This document shows, piece by piece, positions 1-8,408 of a stretch of DNA of 14,958 bases. Where the stretch lies: assembly GCA_025927935.1 (NCBI GenBank), contig JAICKM010000081.1:1-14958 (forward strand). Reading direction: 5' to 3'. A program made the translations under genes and the position numbers. The stretch is from Chloroflexia bacterium (GTDB taxonomy: Bacteria; Chloroflexota; Chloroflexia; QHBQ01; JADMIH01). How positions within the stretch are numbered: the stretch's first letter is position 1; each line of letters opens with the position of its first letter. The notes under the pieces are model-generated. The model did not search any database. It was not told where the DNA came from and worked only from the letters and a program-made list of their open reading frames with translations.

Positions 1-1197
1 CACCTGGTCCAATATTTCGATAAGAGCCGCATGGAGATCAACGACCCGACCGCCGACCCGAACAGCCCCTGGTATGTGACCAACGGCCTGCTCGTGGTCG
101 AGATGATGACCGGCAAGATCCAGATCGGCAATAATGAGTACCAGCAGATCGACCCCTCGCCGGTGGCCGTGGCCGGGGACACCAACGACGTGACCCAGCC
201 CGCGCCGAGCTATGCCGCCCTGGGCCGGGCCACCAACGTCTACTACGGCGGCAGCCCCGACAAGCGTATGCCCGCCGGCACCCCGGTGCAGAGCACCATC
301 GACAAGAACGGCGCTACGGCGCCGACCGGCGGGCCGGCCAACCTCGCCAAAGCCGCGGCATTTGTGCCGGAGACGCAGCACAACATCCCCGACGTGTTCT
401 GGTCCTTCCTGAACAGCAACGGGATGATCTATGCCAACAACCAGTACCAGAACGGCCCGCTGATGAACTGGGTGTTCGTCATGGGCTACCCGGTCACGGA
501 AGCCTACTGGACGACGATTCGGGTGGGCGGCATCGACCGGCAGGTGCTGGTCCAGGCGTTCCAGCGCCGCGTGCTGACCTACTCGCCGAACAACCCGGCG
601 GGCTGGCAGGTGGAGATGGGCAACGTGGGCCGCCACTACTATAGCTGGCGCTACGAGCGCCCGTCCTGCCCGACGGTGCCGGTGCGCGGCTTCGGCAAGG
701 TCTGGGCGAACAACCCGACCCTGGCCTCGGCCATCGGCTGCCCCGTGCCCTGGCGCGGCGAACAGGCCGTGCAGACGGCGGTGGAGCGGTTCGAGCACGG
801 CACCATGCTCTATGTCGCCCAGAAGAACACCTATCCCTTCGGCGATCCGTCGATCTTCGTCTTCTTCGACGACGGCACCTACCAGCACTTTAACGACACC
901 TACGTGGAAGGCCAGCCCCTGGCCTGCAACCCCAGCCCGGTGCCGCGCGGCTTTGTCGTGCCGCAGCGCGGCTTCAACAAGGTCTGGTGTGAAGGCACCG
1001 GCGCCCGCGTTCGCGAACGGCTCGGCTGGGCTGTGGCCCCGGAGCAGGGCGGGGCGGGCGCCTGGCAGGACTTCCAGCACGGCATTATGTACTGGACCGG
1101 CGCCACCAACCAGATCTTCGCCGTCCTGGATGTCTACGATTACGAGAACAACCCGCAGCACCGCTGGCTGGGCTTCACCGATACGTTTAACCCTTAA
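1..1197 (+). CDS. Secreted/surface protein with repeated GFxKVW modules (5' end missing)
   Basis: The reading frame is open from base 1, so the true start lies upstream; the first Met (base 31) is internal. The visible 398 residues start with an aromatic-rich stretch (QYFDKSRME) of a type frequent in secreted Chloroflexota proteins. The middle holds a FWSFLNSNG...MGYPVTEAYW segment and a RRVLTYSPNNPAGWQVEMGNVG-like stretch. Two tandem C-terminal modules follow, of roughly 100 residues each. Each opens with RGF(G/N)KVW, continues with a GCP or GWA element, and ends with a (F/D)xxHGxMxW/Y element. No catalytic motif is recognised. I infer an extracellular binding or structural protein, but no signal peptide can be checked because the N-terminus is absent. 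A strong hairpin lies 26 bp after the TAA stop. Function is unknown. Confidence 0.8.
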   Translation, partial: HLVQYFDKSRMEINDPTADPNSPWYVTNGLLVVEMMTGKIQIGNNEYQQIDPSPVAVAGDTNDVTQPAPSYAALGRATNVYYGGSPDKRMPAGTPVQSTIDKNGATAPTGGPANLAKAAAFVPETQHNIPDVFWSFLNSNGMIYANNQYQNGPLMNWVFVMGYPVTEAYWTTIRVGGIDRQVLVQAFQRRVLTYSPNNPAGWQVEMGNVGRHYYSWRYERPSCPTVPVRGFGKVWANNPTLASAIGCPVPWRGEQAVQTAVERFEHGTMLYVAQKNTYPFGDPSIFVFFDDGTYQHFNDTYVEGQPLACNPSPVPRGFVVPQRGFNKVWCEGTGARVRERLGWAVAPEQGGAGAWQDFQHGIMYWTGATNQIFAVLDVYDYENNPQHRWLGFTDTFNP

Positions 1198-1222
1198 GAG
1201 ACGGTCTAGCGTCAACTGGCGC

Positions 1223-1264
1223 AAGAGTAGACCGCGTATGCTCCGGCGTGCGCGGTCTATTCTT
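1223..1264 (+). terminator. Strong hairpin terminator after the secreted-protein gene
   Basis: Bases 1223-1236 pair with 1251-1264 as a 14-bp stem with one G-U pair (AAGAGTAGACCGCG against CGCGGTCTATTCTT). The 3' arm ends in a T-rich tract. The hairpin lies directly downstream of the stop codon at 1195-1197. Because both flanks are A/T-rich it could act in both directions. Confidence 0.75.
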
Positions 1265-1332
1265 ATGCCGGGGAATGGGTATCATGGGAGGGCACGAATC
1301 GCGTTCCCTGTGTAAGCGGCGCCCGCGCCCTG

Positions 1333-1446
1333 GTCATGCTGAGCGCAGCGACGCATCTCCGTCTCCGGCTGCCGGAACGAGACTCTTCGCTGCGCTCAGA
1401 GTGACACGGTGGGAGCGGCGAGACTCTTCGCTGCGCTCAGAGTGAG
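1333..1446. repeat. Cluster of three CTTCGCTGCGCTCAGAGTGA-type repeats
   Basis: Three 27-bp units are seen at 1333-1359, 1379-1405 and 1420-1446. The first is inverted relative to the other two and diverges at about five positions. The second and third are direct copies identical except for the last base. The core CTTCGCTGCGCTCAG is a type of short intergenic repeat found in many environmental bacterial genomes (from general knowledge). Units one and two can fold together as a long imperfect hairpin. Confidence 0.75.
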
Positions 1447-1473
1447 AGGGGTGGGGATGGGAACCAGGTTGCT

Positions 1474-1498
1474 GTAGGGGCCGGTTTGAAACCGGCCC
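1474..1498. repeat. Dispersed palindromic repeat GTAGGGGCCGGTTT..., copy 1
   Basis: GGGCCGGTTT (1478-1487) and AAACCGGCCC (1489-1498) form perfect 10-bp arms around a single G, preceded by GTAG. Two related copies in the opposite orientation lie at 12713-12735 and 12754-12778. This indicates a REP-like interspersed family. The rest of the 1198-1609 spacer holds no supportable gene. Confidence 0.7.
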
Positions 1499-1521
1499 GC
1501 GGCACCCGGTGTGGCGGTGGA

Positions 1522-1552
1522 TTGACATATAAAGTGGCAGTGGCGCGTTAAT
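1522..1552 (+). promoter_or_regulatory. Candidate promoter for the AhpD-like gene
   Basis: A perfect TTGACA (1522-1527) is followed after 19 bp by GTTAAT (1547-1552). The spacing is long and the -10 is poor, so this is tentative. TATAAA at 1530 onward is an alternative -10 without a good -35. The gene starts about 58 bp downstream. Confidence 0.3.
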
Positions 1553-1609
1553 AAGGCAAAGGGGATCCATCCCCATGGCCCCGGCTATCGCGCGAGAAAG
1601 GTAAGAATA

Positions 1610-1984
1610 ATGGAAGAAATTCAGGCGCGGCTGGAGCGCTTCCGGCAGGAGCGCGAGCGGCAAAACGCGCGCATCTTGCGCAGCGATCACCTGGGCATCA
1701 AGCGCTTCTTCAACCTCGACAGCGCCGCCTATACCGACGGCGCACTGGACGCGCGCACGAAGGAATTGCTCGGCCTGGTGGCGTCGATGGTGCTGCGCTG
1801 CAACGATTGCATCGATTATCACCTCATCCAATGCGTGCGCGCGGGCGTGACCGAACCCGAACTGGTGGAAGCGTTCAACGTGGCGCTGGTGGTCGGCGGG
1901 TCGATTGTCATCCCGCATTTGCGCCATGCGTTCGACAGCATGGATGCCCTGTTGCAGGCCCCCGGCGCGGAGAGCATGGCTTGA
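1610..1984 (+). CDS. Carboxymuconolactone decarboxylase / AhpD-like family protein
   Basis: This 124-residue protein carries the AhpD-type redox motif E-x11-C-x2-C-x3-H: Glu52, Cys64, Cys67 and His71 (RCNDCIDYH). The spacing matches the catalytic residues of alkylhydroperoxidase AhpD. The length is typical of single-domain CMD proteins, which usually form helical oligomers. Residues 1-25 are a charged helix. The ATG is preceded by AAAGG (1597-1601) with 8-nt spacing. A thiol-dependent peroxidase or disulfide-exchange role is inferred from the CxxC. True carboxymuconolactone decarboxylases lack this cysteine pair, so that activity is unlikely. No partner such as AhpC is nearby. The last codons overlap the promoter of the next operon. 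Confidence 0.9.
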   Translation: MEEIQARLERFRQERERQNARILRSDHLGIKRFFNLDSAAYTDGALDARTKELLGLVASMVLRCNDCIDYHLIQCVRAGVTEPELVEAFNVALVVGGSIVIPHLRHAFDSMDALLQAPGAESMA

Positions 1985-2009
1985 CAAAGGGGGGGCCTTC
2001 GTTTAGAAT
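1981..2009 (+). promoter_or_regulatory. Near-consensus promoter of the ABC exporter operon
   Basis: TTGACA (1981-1986), a 17-bp spacer and TAGAAT (2004-2009) match the housekeeping sigma consensus at 11 of 12 positions with optimal spacing. The -35 overlaps the TGA stop of the upstream gene. Transcription would start near 2016, leaving a leader of about 170 nt before the ATPase start at 2187. Confidence 0.75.
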
Positions 2010-2058
2010 CCTCAGTTGGGAGCTATGGCTGCCCTGTGCGCTAATGTTTGCGAGATGC

Positions 2059-2094
2059 GCCACGACCCGTGGCTAATTTTTTGGCCGTGGCTAG
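2059..2094 (+). terminator. Attenuator-like hairpin with T-run in the operon leader
   Basis: GCCACG (2059-2064) pairs with CGTGGC (2068-2073) across a 3-nt loop. TAA and six T (2077-2082) follow, giving the form of a small intrinsic terminator inside the leader. CCGTGGCTA recurs at 2067-2075 and 2085-2093, so the 5' arm could pair with either copy. A further small hairpin GGCGA-TCG-TCGCC is at 2123-2135. No known riboswitch class is recognised. Regulation by attenuation is inference. Confidence 0.4.
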
Positions 2095-2186
2095 CTCCGC
2101 CCCTTGCCTGCCCGGGAGCGGTGGCGATCGTCGCCTCTCGGAACCCAGGTGTTGAATTTCTGTGCTGAAAGGACGGAACCCCGAGC

Positions 2187-3328
<1,142 letters not shown>

Positions 3329-3332
<4 letters not shown>

Positions 3333-4042
3333 GAAACGTCTGGACGATTGCGGTCAAGGAACTCCGCGCGTATTTCGTCTCGCCCATCGGCTACGTGACC
3401 CTGGCCTTCTGGCTGTTCGGGGTGGGGCTGTTCTTCGCGCTGGGCGTGTTGCAGAGCCAGCAAGCGGCCATGCAGGATTGGTTTAGCACCATCGAAGTGC
3501 TGCTGCTGTTCATCGGTCCCGCGCTGACCATGCGCCTGCTGGCCGAGGAACAGGGCACCGGCACCTGGGAATTGCTGATGACCTCGCCCGTCCGCGAGTG
3601 GGAAGTCGTGCTGGGCAAATTCCTCGGCGCGATCATCTTCTGGCTGGTGATGATTGTGTTCACCTTCTTCTACCCGCTGATCTTGCGCCTGCTGGGCAAC
3701 CCGGACATGGGGCCGATCTTTAGCGGCTACCTGGGCCTGTTCCTGATGGGCGCCGCCTTCCTGGCGATCGGGGTGTTCACCTCGTCGCTGAGCGGCAACC
3801 AGATCATCGCCTACATCGTGGCCTTCATCGCTCTGCTCGCGCTCTGGATCATCGGCTTCATCACGCCGATTGTCTCCGGCGACCTGGGCACGCGCCTGGC
3901 CGCGCTCTCGGTCACGACCCACTTCGATGACTTCGGCAAAGGCGTGATCGATTTCGGCAACATTCTGTTTTATCTCAGCCTGATGGCGGCGGCGCTGTTC
4001 GCCACCGTCCAGGTCATGGAAGCACGGAGAGCCCGCCAATGA
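3329..4042 (+). CDS. ABC-2 type permease (GldF-like)
   Basis: This 237-residue integral membrane protein has about six hydrophobic segments and a conserved cytoplasmic stretch (GTWELLMTSPV, then WEVVLGKFLGA) at roughly residues 77-102. That stretch is typical of GldF-like ABC-2 permeases. It starts with GTG at 3329, in a 4-nt overlap with the ATPase stop. The G-rich stretch GGAAAGGTGG just upstream can serve as the ribosome-binding site. Its TGA overlaps the ATG of the next gene (ATGA at 4039-4042), so translation is probably coupled across the operon. It should form the membrane pore with the preceding ATPase. The gliding role of GldAFG is known only in Bacteroidota and should not be assumed here. 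Confidence 0.9.
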
Positions 4043-5703
4043 GCACCGACCCGCAATCCGTGCCGGCCACCGCTGAACTCAGTTCCAACCGCGCCCTGAT
4101 CGCCAATGCCGCGGGCTGGTTCGGCCTGATCATGTTGATCGGCTACCTGCTGTACTGGGGCGTGACCGGCAATAACTTCGACCTGCCGGCCAAGGTCCTG
4201 CTGATCGCCGGCTTGCTGGCAATCGGCACCTTTGGCCTGATGAACCCGCAGGGGATCATCGACATCGTGTCCGGCAAGGGCACGCGCACCATTCTGAGCA
4301 CCGTGCTGCTGCTGGCCCTGGGCTTCGGCATTATCGTGGCGCTCAATATCATCTACGGCGAGATCGTCAAGCGCGCGCCCAGCCCCATCCTGCGCACCGA
4401 CCTGACTGAGGGCCAGCAGAACTCGCTCTCGCCGCAGTCGATCCGCGTGGCGCAAGAGCTGACCGGCACCGTCACCGCCTACGGCTTCTTCGGCACCACG
4501 GGGACGGAGATCAGCCAGCAGCGCGACGCCGAGAACCTGCTCAAGGAATATCAGAAGTACAGCAACAAGCTGAAGGTGGAGTTCGTCAACCCGGACGTGG
4601 CGCTGGCCCAGGCCAACCGCTACGGGCTGACGCGCTACGACGTGGTGGTCTTCGACAACGGCGTGCGCCACGAGACCGCCGACAGCACCAGCGAGGAAAA
4701 CTTCACCGGCGCCCTGCTCCGCCTGCGCAGCAACACGCAGAAGACCGTGGCGATCCTGAACGTGCCATCGATCCTCGACTTCGGGGGCACGAGCCAGCAG
4801 GCCGTCGCCGCCACCCTGGCGCGCAAGGGCCTGGACACCGAGAACTATGTCGTGCTGCCAACCTATAATCTGGTGGTCAGCCCGACCATCTCAGTCACGG
4901 ATGTGAACGTGATGATCGTGCCGCCGTCGCCGGAGAACCAGCCGCTGCCGGATAACGCGGTGCGCGCGCTGAGCGACTACCTTGACCACGGCGGCCATGT
5001 GCTGCTGATCGGCGACCCGCTGGCCGCGCCGCTGCCGTCCGCGCTGTTGCAGAAGTACGGTCTCTCCGAGGCGCGAGGGATCATTGTCGACCAGGACCGC
5101 AACAGCCTGTGGGGCAACTCGCCGACGCAACTAGTCGCGCTGACCTACCCCAGCAGCACGATTACCCGCGATATGAACAACGTGCCGACCATCTACGGCG
5201 CCGCCGAGCCGATTGTCGTGGCGACCACGACGATCACCGGGTTCACCACCACGCCGTATATCCAGAGCAGCAGCACCGCGCAATATGCCGTGCTGCAGGC
5301 GGATGCCTCCGGCAACCAATCCCAACTGGCGCTCGACCCGAACGGCCCGCAGGCGCCGATGAATATCGGCGTGACCGTGGAGCAGACGGTGGCCGACACC
5401 GGCAACTTCACCAGCACCGAGACGACTAAACCCCAGGTGACGCGCCTGGCTGTGCTCGGCGACTACGATATGCTGTCCGATCAGTTGATTTCGCAGGCGC
5501 CCGGCAACCTCGACATGTTTAACAATACCGTCAACTGGCTTTCGCAGTCGGAAGAGCGCATCTCCGTCCGGCCCAAGGATACCACTCCGCGGCAACTCAC
5601 CATGACCGAGCAGCAGCAAAGCCTGATCGCCTGGAGCACGATTGTGTTCCTGCCGGTTCTGGTCTTGTTGGGCGGCGGACTCGTGTGGTGGCGGAGGAGG
5701 TAA
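4039..5703 (+). CDS. GldG-like ABC transporter auxiliary protein
   Basis: This 554-residue membrane-anchored protein has three N-terminal hydrophobic segments (about residues 22-43, 52-68 and 85-108). A large extracytoplasmic domain follows, then a C-terminal membrane helix (about 532-550) ending in WWRRR. The start of the soluble part, RTDLTEGQQNSLSPQS, matches the DLT...SLS pattern of GldG / ABC_transp_aux (DUF4350-like) proteins. A GGHVLLIGDPLAA-type segment near residue 315 fits the same fold. Family knowledge links such proteins to ABC-2 exporters as substrate-handling or scaffold subunits; the exact role is unknown. The ATG overlaps the permease stop by 4 nt. The end of the gene contains the strong SD of the next gene. 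Confidence 0.87.
   Translation: MSTDPQSVPATAELSSNRALIANAAGWFGLIMLIGYLLYWGVTGNNFDLPAKVLLIAGLLAIGTFGLMNPQGIIDIVSGKGTRTILSTVLLLALGFGIIVALNIIYGEIVKRAPSPILRTDLTEGQQNSLSPQSIRVAQELTGTVTAYGFFGTTGTEISQQRDAENLLKEYQKYSNKLKVEFVNPDVALAQANRYGLTRYDVVVFDNGVRHETADSTSEENFTGALLRLRSNTQKTVAILNVPSILDFGGTSQQAVAATLARKGLDTENYVVLPTYNLVVSPTISVTDVNVMIVPPSPENQPLPDNAVRALSDYLDHGGHVLLIGDPLAAPLPSALLQKYGLSEARGIIVDQDRNSLWGNSPTQLVALTYPSSTITRDMNNVPTIYGAAEPIVVATTTITGFTTTPYIQSSSTAQYAVLQADASGNQSQLALDPNGPQAPMNIGVTVEQTVADTGNFTSTETTKPQVTRLAVLGDYDMLSDQLISQAPGNLDMFNNTVNWLSQSEERISVRPKDTTPRQLTMTEQQQSLIAWSTIVFLPVLVLLGGGLVWWRRR
5693..5700 (+). promoter_or_regulatory. Strong ribosome-binding site GGAGGAGG for the DUF4340 gene
   Basis: GGAGGAGG lies inside the last codons of the GldG-like gene, 6 nt before ATG 5707. 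It fixes that start and supports translation of the fourth operon gene straight after termination at 5701-5703. Confidence 0.8.
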
Positions 5704-5706
5704 TCG

Positions 5707-6582
5707 ATGACCGGACGTAATCGCAGTATCATTGTCCTCGGCGTGGTGTTCCTGGTCCTGGCCGGCATCAGCTACTGGCTGACATCCAACCCGGCTACGC
5801 CGCCGACGCCCACGCCGGAGCCGACCTATCCGATCTGGAACTACGGCAGCGCGACGGTCCAGGGCGTGACCGTGCAAAGCCCGACCAGCACCGTCACCTT
5901 GCAGGTGACGGGCGGCAAGTGGGAGATCACCGCGCCGGTGCACGAGCCGGCCGATGATCTCCAGGTCAGCCAGGCGACCGACCCGCTCAAGCAAGCCGAA
6001 GGCCGCGCCAAGATCGGCGATAACGTGACCGACCTGGCGCAGTACGGCCTGGACAGCCCCGCGCTGACGGTCACACTGGTGCTCAGCGGGGCCACCACGC
6101 CCAAGGCGGAGCTGCTGGTCGGCAAGCCCAACGTGGACGGCTCGGCCTACTATGTGCGGCCGCAGATCAGCAACACGGTCTATCTGCTCAACAACACGTT
6201 GATCGAGCCGCTGAAGGGCTGGCTGACCACGCCGCCCATCGCGCAGCCGACGGCCACGCCGCTCCCGGCGACCATCGTGCCCGCGCCGTCGCCGCCGACC
6301 AGCACGGGCACCCTGAGCGGCACGGAGTCGTTACCGCTGACGCCCGGCACGCCGGCCGCCGGGACCACGCCCGCCGGGCCGGAGGCGCCCACGGCGGGTA
6401 GTACCCCGGCTACGACGCCCGCTGGGGCGGAGACGCCATCCGCCGCGGGCACCGAGCCGCCGGTGGGGGCCAGCCCCGTGTCCTCGCCCCCGGCGACCGG
6501 CACCGACGCCAGCCCCGTCCCCTCCGGATCGGGCGGCGGCGCGGGCGGCACCCCCGGCACGGTCAGCACGCCGACGCCGTAG
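5707..6582 (+). CDS. DUF4340 domain membrane-anchored protein with Pro/Thr-rich tail
   Basis: This 291-residue protein has one N-terminal membrane helix (about residues 7-25) and a short Pro/Thr linker (28-40). A DUF4340-like domain follows (about 41-172), recognisable by the WEITAPV, QYGLDSPALTV and AYYVRP elements. The remaining ~115 residues are low-complexity Pro/Thr/Ala/Gly/Ser, likely an extended extracytoplasmic tail. DUF4340 genes commonly follow GldG-like genes in ABC exporter operons; that context and the 3-nt gap support a shared complex. The molecular role is not established. A hairpin terminator follows at 6634-6668. The tail is longer than usual for the family and has no catalytic motif. 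Confidence 0.85.
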   Translation: MTGRNRSIIVLGVVFLVLAGISYWLTSNPATPPTPTPEPTYPIWNYGSATVQGVTVQSPTSTVTLQVTGGKWEITAPVHEPADDLQVSQATDPLKQAEGRAKIGDNVTDLAQYGLDSPALTVTLVLSGATTPKAELLVGKPNVDGSAYYVRPQISNTVYLLNNTLIEPLKGWLTTPPIAQPTATPLPATIVPAPSPPTSTGTLSGTESLPLTPGTPAAGTTPAGPEAPTAGSTPATTPAGAETPSAAGTEPPVGASPVSSPPATGTDASPVPSGSGGGAGGTPGTVSTPTP

Positions 6583-6587
6583 CCGCC

Positions 6588-6608
6588 AGTGATCAGTGGT
6601 CAGTGGTC
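6588..6608. repeat. Three tandem AGTGRTC heptamers
   Basis: AGTGATC, AGTGGTC and AGTGGTC follow each other at 6588-6594, 6595-6601 and 6602-6608, five bases after the DUF4340 stop. Short heptamer arrays of this kind are frequent non-coding filler. No function is claimed. Confidence 0.6.
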
Positions 6609-6633
6609 CGTTGGTGTGAATAGGTGAATCAAG

Positions 6634-6668
6634 ACCGGCCCAAGCATTGCTTGGGCCGGTTCGCTTTT
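6634..6668 (+). terminator. Intrinsic terminator of the ABC exporter operon
   Basis: ACCGGCCCAAGC (6634-6645) and GCTTGGGCCGGT (6649-6660) form a perfect 12-bp stem with an ATT loop. TCGCTTTT follows. It lies 51 bp after the last operon stop. Confidence 0.9.
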
Positions 6669-6793
6669 GCTGGATGAGAGCGCGCGGCTATGGTCGCTTG
6701 TCCGTTCTAAATAGACGTACCGGTGTAGGGGCGGGCGTAGGTGTCCGCTCTGCTGCCCCGGCCTGATCTGCTTGAATTGTGTGAGGGAGCATT

Positions 6794-7618
6794 ATGCCGC
6801 CGATAGACACCAAACAGCGCGAGAAGTGGCCCGCGCCCAGCCCCGGCCCCGATGCGGCGACGACCGCGGCGGAGGTAGCGCGGGCGCGCGAGGAAGCGGC
6901 GACCGACCCGTTGCGAGCCAAGGCGCGGGCCGTGCTGGCCCTGCTGAACGCCGTCTATGGCGAACCCGCCTGGCCGGTGCTCGATCCGCTGGCAACCCTC
7001 ATCGAGGTCATCCTGTCGCACCGCACCGCCGACCCGCAGACCTGGGCGGCCTACCAGGCGTTGCGGGCGCGCTGGCCCACCTGGGAGGCGTTGCGCGATG
7101 CGCCGGTCGCGGAAATCGAGGCGGCGATCCACGGCACGACCTGGCCGGAGCAGAAGGCGCCGCGTATCAAGCGCGTGTTGCAGACGATCAGCGAGCGGCA
7201 CGGCAGCCTGGACATCGACTTTCTCAAGACGCTGGACTTACCCGCGGCGCAAGAGTGGCTGACCGACCTGGAAGGTGTCGGCCCCAAGTCGGCGGCCTGC
7301 GTGCTGTTGTTCGCTTGCCGGCGGCCGGTGCTGCCGGTCGATACCCATCTGCACCGGGTCAGCCAGCGCCTGGGCCTGATCGGACCAAAGGTGACGGCGG
7401 AGCAGGCGCATACTGCCTTGCAGGCGCTGTTACCCGATCCCGACGATCCGCGGATCGTCCTGGAGTTTCACCGCAACATGCTGCTGCATGGGCAGCGGGT
7501 CTGCGTCTGGCGCGATCCACGCTGCGCCGTCTGCGTGGTGCGCGATTGGTGCGATTACTTCGCGGCGCACCCGGAAAAACAGGCCGAGGCCCAGCAAGCG
7601 GCGCGGCGGGCACGCTGA
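6794..7618 (+). CDS. Endonuclease III-like DNA glycosylase (HhH-GPD, [4Fe-4S])
   Basis: This base-excision repair enzyme should remove oxidised pyrimidines from DNA and cleave the backbone. The helix-hairpin-helix is LEGVGPKSAA (about 159-168) with catalytic Lys165. Catalytic Asp183 lies in PVDTHLHRV, 18 residues later, as in E. coli Nth. Four cysteines at 237, 244, 247 and 253 give the C-x6-C-x2-C-x5-C iron-sulfur signature. The first ~45 residues are an extra charged/Ala-rich extension; the total of 274 exceeds the ~210 of E. coli Nth. The segment matching LLSAQATD of E. coli reads ILSHRTAD, so the helix-inserting Gln is replaced. Substrate range may therefore differ, and nth is not assigned. 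The ATG is preceded by GGGAG with about 4-nt spacing. Confidence 0.92.
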   Translation: MPPIDTKQREKWPAPSPGPDAATTAAEVARAREEAATDPLRAKARAVLALLNAVYGEPAWPVLDPLATLIEVILSHRTADPQTWAAYQALRARWPTWEALRDAPVAEIEAAIHGTTWPEQKAPRIKRVLQTISERHGSLDIDFLKTLDLPAAQEWLTDLEGVGPKSAACVLLFACRRPVLPVDTHLHRVSQRLGLIGPKVTAEQAHTALQALLPDPDDPRIVLEFHRNMLLHGQRVCVWRDPRCAVCVVRDWCDYFAAHPEKQAEAQQAARRAR

Positions 7619-7637
7619 CGGCCAACCTCTCCCCCGG

Positions 7638-7660
7638 CCCCTCCCCGCGGCGGGGAGGGG
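7638..7660. repeat. GC-rich palindrome between convergent genes
   Basis: CCCCTCCCCG (7638-7647) and CGGGGAGGGG (7651-7660) are perfect 10-bp arms with a CGG loop. It lies 19 bp after the glycosylase stop. No T-run follows, so a terminator role is uncertain. Confidence 0.6.
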
Positions 7661-7695
7661 AGTCACGCCGGACGCCTGGCCTGCGCCGTTATTCG

Positions 7696-7720
7696 CCCCC
7701 TTCCCGCGCCGGGAAGGGGG
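7696..7720. repeat. Second GC-rich palindrome between convergent genes
   Basis: CCCCCTTCCCG (7696-7706) and CGGGAAGGGGG (7710-7720) are perfect 11-bp arms with a CGC loop. It is similar in style to the palindrome at 7638-7660. It lies 23 bp beyond the end of the minus-strand MogA-like gene and may end transcription from both sides. Confidence 0.6.
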
Positions 7721-7742
7721 TTGGGGGGTTAGGCCGGTCGCC

Positions 7743-8237
7743 CTACGGGGCGCACTCGTTCGGGTCGCCCGCGAGTTTCTCCAGGCCGTGAGGGAGGGCG
7801 GGGGCGATGGCCGCCAGGCACTCGCGCACCGCTTTGGGGCTGCCGGGCAGGTTGACGATCAGCGTGCGCCCGCGCACGCCGGCCACCGCGCGCGAGAGCA
7901 TAGCGAGTGGGGTGTGCGCCAGGCTGGCGGCGCGCATCGCCTCGGCCAGGCCCGGCACCTGGTAGTCGAGCACGGCCAGTGTGGCGTCGGGGGTCACGTC
8001 GCGCGGGGCCAGGCCGGTGCCGCCGGTGGTGACGATCAGCGCCAGCCCGTCCTCGTCGGCCCAGGCGCGCAGCGTGGCCTCGATGCCGGTGCGCTCGTCG
8101 GGGATCACGGCCATGCGCCGTATCTCCGCGCCGGGCAGCGCGGCCAGCAGCAGGTCGCGCGCCGTGGGGCCGCTCACGTCGTCGCGCTGGCCTGCGGCAC
8201 TACGGTCGCTCAGCGTCAAGATGCCCAGGGTCCACAT
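7743..8237 (-). CDS. Molybdenum cofactor biosynthesis protein, MogA/MoaB family
   Basis: This 164-residue protein should adenylylate molybdopterin with ATP in the cytoplasm before metal insertion. The family fingerprint TTGGTGLAPRDVTPDAT is at residues 70-86. SRAVAGVRGRTLIVNLPGSP, at 115-134, matches the second conserved block. The start LGILTLSDR is typical of MogA. Length and motifs fit both MogA and MoaB, so no symbol is assigned. The ATG (8235-8237 on the plus strand) has AAGGA about 10 nt upstream. No other molybdopterin gene is in the window, so the pathway context is missing. The 5' leader can form an unusual structure at 8313-8368. Confidence 0.9.
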   Translation of the reverse strand: MWTLGILTLSDRSAAGQRDDVSGPTARDLLLAALPGAEIRRMAVIPDERTGIEATLRAWADEDGLALIVTTGGTGLAPRDVTPDATLAVLDYQVPGLAEAMRAASLAHTPLAMLSRAVAGVRGRTLIVNLPGSPKAVRECLAAIAPALPHGLEKLAGDPNECAP

Positions 8238-8312
8238 ACTCGCGTATCCTTCATCTCTCGCATGCGTTCATGCGTTAACCGCGAAGTGTGGGGTGTCCGG
8301 ATGGGACACTGG

Positions 8313-8368
8313 GGGGCATGAAAGTCGGGATCCTTGTGCCCGGCTTGATGCCCCTCCGTCCGACTTTC
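8313..8368. other. Crossed inverted repeats upstream of the MogA-like gene
   Basis: GGGGCAT (8313-8319) pairs with ATGCCCC (8348-8354). GAAAGTCGG (8320-8328) pairs with CCGACTTTC (8360-8368). The order is a-b-a'-b', so the two stems would form a pseudoknot or exclude each other. A separate small hairpin GTGTCC-GGATG-GGACAC is at 8293-8309. Just beyond, at 8375-8392, is a GCGAAG-AAC-GCGAAG filler repeat of a common intergenic type. Confidence 0.45.
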
Positions 8369-8408
8369 ACGGAAGGCGCGAAGAACGCGAAGATTATTTA
8401 CACTAGTA

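Noticed and set aside
1333..1446. CRISPR array
   Set aside because: Only three units, one inverted, with unequal spacing (20 and 14 bp). Not a CRISPR.
1610..1984. Gamma-carboxymuconolactone decarboxylase function
   Set aside because: The protein has the AhpD-type CxxC and Glu/His spacing, and no aromatic-degradation gene is nearby.
8238..8404. Known molybdenum cofactor riboswitch upstream of the MogA-like gene
   Set aside because: I could not match the known conserved Moco motif by eye; only unclassified stems are visible.
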